Positions 47,701 through 59,637 of a stretch of 64,000 nucleotides of DNA are shown piece by piece. Under the pieces are notes generated by a model. That model ran no database searches, was not told where the DNA came from, and saw nothing but the letters and a program-made list of their open reading frames with translations. Location of the stretch: the NCBI GenBank assembly GCA_036877525.1, contig JAZGTH010000063.1, positions 2,497,501 to 2,561,500 on the forward strand, given 5' to 3'. A program made the translations under genes and the position numbers. The stretch's first letter is position 1. Each line of letters starts with the position of its first letter. Origin of the DNA: Chromobotia macracanthus. Its lineage: Eukaryota > Chordata > Actinopteri > Cypriniformes > Botiidae.

Positions 47701-50700
47701 TGTACACCGCCAGCTCGAACTGCAGGATTTATTTGATTTCAATTGCTTAGCAGAGCGAGGAGAATGAAATGAGATTCTATGTTGCTTAACTTTTGTTTAC
47801 TTGCTTGGGTCGTGACTCATTACATTCAATTATAAGCTCTGATGAGTGTGTGTTAAACCCGTTTCCCACCGAGATGCTTCAGGACTCACATTAAATTAAA
47901 TAAAACAATGTTATTTAAAGATCACAAACACTGAAGGACTGGCCCGTTTGTAAAGTAAAGCCGTCATTTAACACACACTTATCAAGAGCAACATACAACA
48001 CACCTCTTACAAAGGTAATTCCTGTAGAGACACCTGATATTAAAGCAATACACAAAATCAACATGTTTGAAATTGAAACACAGTTTTAAAGGAATATAAG
48101 TATTTAAATTCAGCAAGATGTGTAGTGTCAAAACATCACGTCAGTTTGATGACACTAGCAGTTCTTATGTTTCATAACTGAACAGGATGTGCAAATGCAC
48201 AAATGAAATGTAAGAGCTTTAGGAGCAAGATTATCAGCAAAAAATGATTGAATATGTCAATATGTTGCTACAAAGCTATCAAAAGGCTTCCTTTAGACTT
48301 GTATTATGTGCAGCACACAGGAAGTACACACTAAATGTATATACGCGTAACTTTCTAATTTATTTTTATTTATCTCCATGACGACACAACATGACAGTCA
48401 GTAAATGGTGTCAAACTTTTCATTTCTGTCTGAATTATTCCTCTGAACATCTTGCTCAATGGTGATTATTTACACTTCAGCTGTTTGATTATTTCCACCC
48501 AGAAAATGAACTATTCCTGTCATGTTTTGAGATTTAAAGTCTTGTATAAATCAAACTTTGATCAAAGTTCTGGCCTGATCTCCAACGGCTGTGTGATAAA
48601 TGACGCCACTTTATCTCGGTTACACAGACGTCTGTTCTCTCTAACATCGACGTCTGTGTTTCATACTGATGTGTTTCAGGACAGGATGGGGCGCCTACAC
48701 TGGATTTAGTGCTCCGCTAAATGTGTGTGTGCCCTGAGATTCATTCATAATGTTAGACATGAGGAGTGTGTGTGTGTGTCAGCCGGAGAGTCTGATCTCC
48801 ACGCAGCAGGATTCCTGAATGTGTCCAGGATCCTGCTAACACACATTATAAAGTGCTTACTGTAGTCAGAGCCAACAGACGCACAGAGGAGCGAGTCTGA
48901 CCCAGAAACGCTGTCTCCTGTGCTGTGTTTGGGCTGATAATGTTTCACACTGATGGAGTCGGGCCATGCACCTTCAGTGCTATTGAAGATATGGTTTACT
49001 TAAAACCCAGTGGGCGTTTACTTATGCTAACCTCTGTAATGAGATTTTAAACTGACATCGAGGCATTAGAGATGTTTTGGAAAATAAGATCTCTAGAGAC
49101 ATTACTAGAAATAATTGCTAGAAAAATCTCTTAAGGCCTGAAGTGCTGTATGTAAACACAAACACCTGCATTCCAAAATATGCAATGCTGAATGCAATTG
49201 GTAAGGTGACACAAGCGTGTGTATTTTCAGCACTGGGGCAGTATGGAGGACATTAGCGTACACACGGCGTGCCTCTGAGGTCGGTTTTCTCTTGCAGGAT
49301 TACTGCTGTGGTCGACATGTTTGAAGAGAGCACATTTGTTTGTAGTAACCTAATTAATAACACGTCTGGTTTATTGGAACCGATGTTTAAAGGTAAACTC
49401 AACTGCCCCCTCAAGAACCGAGTTCAGTGACCGCCAGAGTAAAACACGTTACACTGTAAATACAATTAAAATCAATGTTATTTAACACACATTCATGTCT
49501 GTGGCGTCTTTTTCTTTGCAAATGTACCATAACTGAAACACACAACACATTTTGAGTCATTCTGATTGGACAGCAGCTGTTACAGGAAGTGGAGGTCTTA
49601 CCCTCGGGCTGGGTGGCGACTCTCAGAGGCGCTGAGCTGTCTCCAGGGCCGTTAGCGTTGTGCGCCACCACCCTGAAGACGTACTGGGTGTCAGGCATGA
49701 GGTTCTGAATGGTGACCTGCATTTCACCTGGACGACTTGTGTTGACTCTCCTCTCCCTACACACCATCAGAGAAACAAACATGAGCTGCCTGCTGATTGG
49801 ATACTTCAAAAGATTCATTACTCTGTAGTCAATAACAGCTCACGTGAAACGCTGGAATAAACATTAAGAATGACATGCAACCTAAAAGGCAAGCGAAACA
49901 ACAGGATAAACACGCCTCACAAAAACAAATCACAATTTACCACAACGTTTAAAGAAATTACAAATTACATTTAAAAAACTAATGGCTATTTTAGGGCCTT
50001 TCAAATTTTATGACATTATTTTTAATGAGAAATAAGGCAGATTGTTTTCCCTAAATAACAGAATATATATTTTACAGATATTTCTATAGAATATTATAGA
50101 TTTTACTTTTGAAATTTCTTTTTTTTTTTTAAATCTGATTTTCCTCATTAGAGGAAATGCTTCTTCTCATTAGATTCTCAATAAAGTAATATAATTTAAC
50201 AGTGTTTCATTAAAAAAATGAATTTTTAACATTTGCTTCAGAAAATTACATTACTACATATGCATGTATATGCAACTACACTGCATTACAGTAAGGATGA
50301 AAATTGGGTGGGGCGGTAATTGTCATGAAAATATTAATGATCCTCTTTCTCTCTTGCCTTTCTTCAATAAAATGAGCTTTTTGATTTAAAAAAGTGATTC
50401 ATATGCCCTGGTACATTTTGAGAAAACAGAACTGATTGCAGATATATATCACACAAAAGTCCTGCCTGTTAGTTCCCTCCAGGCTGTAGTAAACAGAGTA
50501 GGTGACATCATCTCCATGCGGCTCGGCTGGAAGACGCCAGGTCAGCTTGATGAAGCGGGTGGACACCAGGGAGGCCATGACATCACGGGGGGCGGAGGGG
50601 GTGGGGCCTGCACTGACTCCGGAGCCTGGCATTAGATGGTCAGTAGCGGTACGGGTCAGTGGGGTGGGAGAGGGTGTGGGGATGGGGACATCTTAAAGTG

Positions 50701-52282
50701 CAGACGGTGAGGTGGTGTGAGTGAAGCAGAAATAAAGGGTGGAGGAGGGCATATAGAGGAGGCACATCGAAATTCAGGGAGGGAGAGACAGAAAACCAAG
50801 GAAATACATAAAAAAGAAAAACAAAAAAAATACAATGGCTTTCATGAGGAGGAAATCAACACAAGATCACTAAAATAAACCACAAAAAAGGAGAAATGTA
50901 ATCAAAATGGAAGACTGACGGGCAAGATTGTCCTTTGAGAACAAAAAACAACTGAAGTGGAAAAAATGAATCACACACAATGGCACAATGAAGGAAAGCT
51001 GAAGGACAGAAGACATATTTTCTCCTTTTTTTAACTCTTAAAGGAAAAGTTCACTCAAAATGTTGTTATTCAGGTAACAATTTGCCATCTGCAGTAGCTC
51101 TTAAATCTAATTTCTGCATGCACAGTTTTAAACTCGCTGCATCTTGTTTGGCCCCAGTGAAAACTAACACAATTGTAAGACCAAAACTTCAGAAGAATTG
51201 AATCGTAATGCAGGATATAGACTTCTCTACATATGGTGCTTTATTGTCTGTGTAAAGTTTGCCAGGTCCAGGTCACAATATGCTTTTAATCGTATAGACA
51301 AAAAGCAGCTCTGAGATTCATGCAATTTAAGTGTCAGCAGATGATGACAGAACTGTCATTTTTGAGTGAACTATTCCTTTAAATAGAGATGGAAAAATCC
51401 AGACTGATCTAAAGAGCACTAAGGCCCGGAAGCCTTTCATTTTAATGACTACCACACGACCAGAGAACCTGCATTCATATGTGACATATTTCATGCCGAG
51501 GCCTCTGTGGTTAAATCTAACTCTGGTTTTCCACCAGAGGAGTGAAATTTGAGACAGGAAAAAGCAGCTCTAAAACTGTCATGACTACAAGGGCACTAAC
51601 GTTTCACTTCTGGCAACAGAACAACCCTAAACATGAATTAAACAAACTGTTTTGTTTGCTAAAGCTGAAAGATGCATCTGTGGAATGGATCAAATAAAGC
51701 AAACAGTGATAAACTGTTCTGAGATCAGCTCACTGTAACTGTTGAGAATAACATTAGCAGGTAACATAACTAACTATTAAAACTAATACTGTGGGTTATT
51801 TCTCTATTGTAACCCAAAGCCCCATCATCATAAACAAACAAATAACTGCAGACTAAGATGGGACAACTCTCAAATGAAGCATCTTTAACATCAGGCTGTA
51901 GTAATCTCAGAAACATCTTCTCAGAAACATCACAAACTGTGATCAGATCCAAAGTACCAAGATCTACAATCACAAGCCTGAGATTTCATTACAAACTCTT
52001 CTTATTACATTCATCTAAGACTGAATGATGTGAGCTGTGCTGTCCACATGTATTCAACTTACACTTTCTCTGTCAGTGTTTCCTAAACCTTTTACACTGA
52101 TGTACCCCTCCTGACAATGAAACCCTGGACACACACACAGACACGGACACACGACACGGACACACAGACACGACACACACGGACACACAGACACACACAC
52201 ACGGACACACAGACACACACACACGGACACACACACACACGGACACACACACACGGACACACACACACGGACACACACACAC

Positions 52283-52319
<37 letters not shown>

Positions 52320-55300
52320 CACACACACACGGAACACACACGGACACACGGACACGGACACACACACACACGGACACACACACACGGACACACACACACG
52401 GACACACACACGGACACACACACACGGACACACACACACGGACACACACACACGGACACACAACACGGACACACACACACGGACACACACACACGGACAC
52501 ACGGACACACCACACAATCAATGGAAAAAATAAAGGAAAAATAATACATACAGAACATAAAGCAAAGTAAACACACAACTGCAAACTCTTAAGTCTCCCA
52601 AACTTTGACAAAGCAATTTCTGAGAAATATAAATTTCCTGGGATATGCCACCATTTTAAGCTTGTAGTTAACTGATGGTTATAATGTATCACACAATGGC
52701 TTTATGAAGAGAAACAGGAAGTATTGTGTTCAATTTTTAAATGACTCGTGTTCGGCTCTGAACAGCCACAGGGAGAAGAGACTGATAATGCAGAGCACAA
52801 AACACATTATTAGCAGCACTCATTAGCTTTCAGCTTTTCCTCTAAATGACAGGATCCATTTGACAGACAGCAAATGAAACATTAGCTGCAGCAATTACAG
52901 TTTTCCACAAAGAGTCATCAGTGTTCATCTGTCTAGCTGCAGGAATAAAGAAATTATTTCATTCAGCAGTTATCTCAGTCCAGCTCTGTGTGCCATGTGA
53001 CGTTCTTTCTGTAGTTTATTTTTTATCTTTCCCTCTGGCTGTCTGAACATGTGTTACACCGAAATCTTTAGAAAATGAGTCAAATCTCTCTGACTCCATC
53101 TTAGATACTTCCTCGAGCAGCTACATTTTAGTCATGCCAAGCAAAACGACCAAAATTGTCAAAATTTGCATGTTAAAAGCAGGGCAGGCGATTGTTTCCA
53201 AAAACATTTTTTTGTTATGTTGGTTGAAAGTCTCTTCACAACCTGATAGTAATCAGTGAAGTCTAAATATATTTAAATAAAATATATCTTCTGAGGAAAG
53301 GGCAGAACCATAAAATGTTCATCCAATCATTGCATTCGGTCCAAATTAAATGATAGGATGTCCTACTTGCCTTTCACACTATGTATGTGTGCATGTGTTG
53401 GAGGTGTGGCTTTAGAGCGCGTCTGAAGGGAGGGTGGGATCTTATTCTTTCAAAGCTGGCTTGCCATTTCAGTAGTTGATACATTTTGCTTCCTTACCTC
53501 AAATTAAGCCAAACAAATAATTGATCAGGTTGGTCCAGCTAGTGTGCATGTTTTGAATAGCCCCTACAATAACAATGTGTGCAGTATGTTTGTAATATTT
53601 AAAAAGCTTTAAAACACATCAGCTGGGATGTTATCAGAATCCTCACACACGTCAGCTTTTCAGCGGTAACATGGTGTGCAGCGGTTAGCTCTGAAGATTA
53701 ATCGCTGTTCTATTCATAGCACACAGCAGTAGCTGATGTCACTGGAGCAGATGGGGACTCTGCCTTATTTATGACACACACTGAAGTCAAGCAAAAGGTC
53801 AAAGGGCGTTTAGCACAAACTGGTGTTGGGATCATTTTGGGAATACGGTTCAACTCCACTTTTGCTGAAAATGGATGTAATCATGTGGTATTCTGTGAAT
53901 TTACAAGATAGTTTCTCCTGTTTGAATGAAAAGGCCATTTTATAAGTAGGTCACCGAAACTCACTCCCTAATATTCTAAATAAGTCACTGAACACAATGA
54001 GGACATGAAAAAAGTCAATAGGGGAAAAATATGGCCTTATATGGCATCACACACTCCATGATGTTGCAGTTCAATAGAGGAACCGCAGCGTTCTGCTAAT
54101 GGCCACTTAGAAATCTCACTTTCATCTTACAGAAATGGGTGGAGACTGAAATGGCTACAGTGGAGATGTGAGATACTATTACTGCCACACACATAAAGAA
54201 CTGTGAGACCTCATCTTTTAACACTAAAGCTCACGACCCACTGCTATTGATCTGAGCAGAACCCGCGGTTATCATGTGGGGTCCTGAAGGGGCTGAAGAC
54301 ATTATTATATTGTATGGAGGCATTAAAACACATTTCTTTCACTCTGTACGGTCCATGTTCTTCAGCTGTACTCGGGTGATAAGATCAGACAGTATCATCT
54401 CTGACAGCTGCTGATAAAGCTCATGGAGCAGATCGTGATCTACAGACACACACTAAAAGCCCCACGTGAGTGCTTATTGTTTGGAGGAGCAGAATGAGTG
54501 GTTCAATCGTATCTCTAGATCTTCTTCTCTTTCTTTATGTTTTCTAAAGCTGTCTGTTGTTGATGGTCTTACTGCTGTAATCTAGTTTTACATGGTTATG
54601 TTCCAACAGACCAACAGGCTGGTTTTGCTACCATCATTTCAAGACTTCTGTAGTTCACCTGGTATTTATCACCTTGGACAGAATGAAACTGTTAAAATAG
54701 CAAAAAGAAATACCAGTTAATAATTATTATTGCTTGTCAAGCCTTACACTTGTTTCTCCCACTCATAAAACACAGACATTTACTATTAGATGTTTGGTTA
54801 TACATGACAGCAGTGGATGTTGGAGTAAATGAATTATACATGTATTTTCAGTCACATAAAGCACAAGGCAACAGTTACCAGGATGCTGAGGGACACAACT
54901 AAACGTAACAACCAGAGTGACAAAATCAGAAACTTTTATCTTCCAACTGAAGGTAGAAAGAGCAAAATATTCATTTAAAATACTGACATGGATGGCCTAG
55001 AGCACAGAAACATGATATATCCATAATACTTTATTTAAAGAGGCGTATCAAACATCTTAATAACTTCACTACACATTAAAATATTCTGAAATATTTGTCC
55101 AAAGTTTTTTTTTTTAGCCAACATCAGTACTATTTTAGCTTTCAAGACCTTTTCCATCCTCTCTCTGGACTAGTTGCCAGTTTTGGTCTTTGCCAGACAA
55201 CAGGATTAGATATCGATTTTCTCATTAAAGAAATAAAGCATCAATGGACATAAAGAAAAAGAATCATCCCTAAAGCAAGTATTCAAGACACCGAGTGCAT

Positions 55301-58300
55301 GACAGACATTGTTCTGTACTGCAGCTCTGGCCTGCAGCGATTCTACACTGGATCTGAAGCGTGCTCCGCTGCTGACAGCAGTCTATCTCTTCAAAGTAAA
55401 CATGATGAATGTGAGAAGATGATGGATTAAGGCGCATCATCACCCCTGCTGAGATTAAACAGGTCCCTCACATGATGAAGAGCATGCGCTTCACTCCTGA
55501 GACATCTCGCCTTCATCGTCTGGGAGATAAAAGCGGGAACAGCAGGGCAGTTCCAGGGGGAGGCACACGCCCAGCACGACAGCAAAGGATTATGGGTCAC
55601 AGCATGATTCTGGCAGGGGACTTCCTCTGTGTTTGCTGAGACACCAAAGGTCCATCTGTCGTGTCATTACTGTACGTCTACTACCCACCCTCTCCGCCCA
55701 GCTATACAGCCCTCTGGGTCGGCACACAGAAGCCTTGTCCCCCTCTCCACCTGCTAAACCTCCACCCGGATCATCAAAGAGATCTAACCCTTTTTCTTGG
55801 CTTTTTTTACTCTGTCACGACATGAGACAACGTGCTCATTCACAAGTGAATAGTCGTGTGTGTAGCATCTTTAGTGCCTTGGTCCTGACTCAGTCCCAAA
55901 ACATGAAATATCTCTATGCTGGTGAGTTTACATGTATATATTTCGCAGACGCTCTCATCCAAAGCGACTTACAGTGCATTCAAGGTTTACTTTTGTTTTT
56001 ATTAGTACTTGTGTTCTCTTGTAAAATTCCTCCAAGAAACAACTCACATTTCTCACAACGCACATTTTTATAGCACTACACTCACATACTGCAGTATACA
56101 GCAACAATGGTCTCATTTGTATATGTATGTATGTTTGCGTGCGTATATATATACACACACACATATGTATATGTATATATATATATATATGTATATTTGT
56201 TTGTTTCTTTCATCTAAGGAAGTCTGAACAATAAAAGAAGCAATAAAATGTTCCACTGAGCACAAAACGCTTGTTTTGAAATCAAAATTTGCCTGAATTC
56301 CTTGCTAATGTAATCAAAGTAGCTGACCATATGGAAATGTGTGATATGTCTATTATACAGCCGATATGAACTTTCAAATCAAGGGTTACTTATTATCAGC
56401 AGTTTGTGTTTATGGTTAAATTAGAGTCATGCTAAAATTCAGCAACTTTTTAATTTTCCTGCTATGAGAAAGAAACGTTACGTTTGGCAATCAAGACAGA
56501 AGAGAAATTGCTATTTTTCAGAAATAGGGAAAAGCAACACTTTGAAAAACATGTTTCTCCTTACCCAAATAAAAAACACACAGGTGCAACTATGTAGCAC
56601 TGATGTGGAAACACAGCGGTGTCTTAATCTTCTAGAATCATGATAGTGAAAGTTTGCTAGCTGGTTAAGCTAGTTAAGAAGCTTGATCAGGACACCAGCA
56701 TCCGAAACACAAAGTACAGTATGTGCTGGTCTTTACTGCAGGGTTATTGTGTAGCCTGCTGGCTGAAATCAAATGTCTTAGACCAGGGGTGTCAAACTCA
56801 GTTCTTGGAGGGCGAGTGTCCTGCAGAGTTTAGCTCCAGCACACCTGCCTGGAAGTTTCTAGTAATCCAGAAGACCTTAATGAGCTGGATCAGGTGTGTT
56901 TAATTAGGGCTGGAGCTAAACTCTGTAGGACACTGACCCTCCAGGAGCTGAGTTTGACACCCGTCTTAGACAGAATATTTCTTCGCTTTAGATCTGACGT
57001 CATTATTCTTCCCACTGAATGATGATTGTTGTGAACAGAGCAGAGAGGTTAGAAAGCAGCTTCAGGCGTCTTTCTGTGGTCATAAATAATAGAATCATAT
57101 GTTCTTGTGTTAGCTGTGCCTGCCACACAGCTCCAGTTAAAGTGTCATATGAACGGTGAAAGGTCTCTGTGGACACATGCTCTTTATGTTTAATGTCTCC
57201 ACAGGCTCCTCAGCAGAGATATAAACACACACAGAGCTCAGACTATCATCTCATACTCGCTGATCTATCATTCTGTCCAGCTCTGCAAACACTGAATCTT
57301 CATCCTTTTACTCGATTCAGACCTGATGCTGCCAGGCACATATGACTGTGAACAGTAACTGATGACAGTTATTTATAAATTGCATGACTTATGCATAAAT
57401 TCTGATTGGTTAAGTGTCATCTTTTCTCTTTATGGATCTAGTTGCTTTAAAATGCTTTAAATTATAAAACCAACATTTTTTTACATTCTTTCTGAGAAAA
57501 AAAATGCATCTGTAAAATTCTGACAGCAGACCGTTATCTGTATTAATCATAAACTAAAAATACATAGCTGGCCCTCCTCTCTGTGTGAGAATATTGTGCA
57601 ACAGACATCAGTAATCAGCATCAGCACCAGTAATCTGTCAGAACATTTCAATTTCTTTTTGTGCGGCTCATTAAAACTCCATATTTTGATACAGCACAAC
57701 TAGTGTACTGAAATGTATAAAAAGTCAGCCTAGTGCAGTCATGTTCGTTTTGTTACACAGCCGTTGCAGATGTTGCAACAGAAAGACATGTTTCCTCAAA
57801 ATTATTTAACACTGCATGGCCTATTTATCTCATCACATTTTACTCAGACCACAAAATATAATTGTTTTTGCTGTGGCACTGCAGGAAACAACGGGTGGTC
57901 CTTAGTGGTCTGATCTGTCGTACGGTTTTCCATTCCATCAGGTCTTCACACTGCTGGAGTGGCTGCTATACACCACAGCCTGCAGATCTGCACTCAGAAA
58001 ACAGCAGATCTATCTAGAATCAGATGCTGAGAAATGGGGTTTGTGGAGTGCTTGTGACATACGAGGTCTTTGAAGAAAAAAAGAGTTAAGTAAAGCAGAA
58101 ATGAAGCAAGACCCACGTTTTTCAGTTGCCAGCAATTCTTAATGAAAGTCATTGCCTGGAAATGAAATGGAATTCTTAGAATTAATGTAGAAGAAATAAG
58201 TAATGTTGTTCGGGAAGCATGGGACAATCAGGTCACATCCTAATTCCCTAATTTGCTTCTCCGCTAAGTTTGTTGATTACAATGCAATTTCTGAAAGCTA

Positions 58301-59592
58301 AACATAAACAGCTAAACAACAAAACCAATAAATTAAACAACAGTTTACTTTTCAATGAGGATGAATATACATCTGAGAATTAAAACCGGATCTGTACAAT
58401 TTCTGGAGAAAATGTAAGTCCTCTCAAATTCACCCCCTCTGTTCTAGGGTGTTGTTTGTGGTTGCCAGTTTGTTGCTACGAGGTTGCTAAGGTGTTCTAA
58501 AGGGGTTTATACCACATTGCTGGACGGTTGCTATAACTTGTTGTGCGTGGTTGCCAGGGCATTTTCAGATGGGTGGTACAGTAGGGTGATTTGGGTAGTT
58601 GCTCATTGGTCCAAGTAAAAACAGGCAACTCCAGTAATTGAGTATAAAACTGTGTGGCAGTAAACTGGACTGATTTGGCCTTGTTTTCGTTAGCTGCCCA
58701 AAATAATTTCACTCCTCATTTGAAAACATGACTGCGCTTTTGTTATCTAAACATCAGGAATAAATCTGCATGAAAATATCAGCAATTACAGCTGTGCTTC
58801 AGGTGGTCACAATTCATCAAATCTAGAGCCCTGAGGACAAAATTAGAAAAAAACTTGTTGTCGCCATGGAGAAAACACAATACTGCAATACATAAAGAGA
58901 AAGACGGCACATATTCCCTTATTAAATGAAAAAATAATACATTCCATAGACTGTGGCACAAACTCCCTGTCTTTAACTTAATAAACTCAGCAATCAGCTC
59001 TAACAATAAGTGAAGATAAACAACCATGTTTCCCAGTTCACCATGTGTTGGTCCAGATGGTAGTGGCAACTCGAAATCCTCCAACCGTACCTGACTAGCA
59101 GCTTTAACTAGCACAAGCCGAGATGCCTGCCAAAAGAAAGTGTTTGCAGGGCTATTTAGTGTAAGATGGACAAAAATACAGCAAAGCCCCAGAGACGATT
59201 CTGAGAGAGACTTCACAAGCTATCAGATTTATCGTAATGATGAGTGGCCCACTTGGAAGTTGCAAATGAATGCCCCCTCAAATTATAATGATCACTTTTG
59301 ATATCTGAGTTGGAATGACACCTAATTTTTTTAATATGGTGGAGAATAGTAACAGCTCATTGTTTACTCTACAGTATCTGCAGTTTCAGTCATATACACT
59401 CATACAGCCATATAGATTCGTATCTGTGACTGTAACACACCAGAATCATCTGTGTGAGAGCCGCAATGAAAAGAAGCTGCTATGACTGTCAAATTAAACA
59501 TAAGTCCTATACATAAGTCATAATTCCATAAGACATAATTCAGTCAGAATGTACATAATTTCATTTAACACAAGTCTTAGCAAACACACGCA

Positions 59593-59637
<45 letters not shown>

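Noticed and set aside
52054..52692. Long cysteine/valine-rich frames on the minus strand (up to 212 codons) and a His/Thr-rich frame on the plus strand
   Set aside because: They are translations of the CA minisatellite; the frames exist because the repeat has no stops.
55633..56073. 146-codon plus-strand frame in the neo1 intron
   Set aside because: It runs through a SINE tail fragment, shows no recognisable family, and lies antisense inside the neo1 intron with no splice context.
58779..59216. 145-codon minus-strand frame in the neo1 intron
   Set aside because: No splice sites in a phase fitting neo1 and no recognisable domain; consistent with a chance frame.
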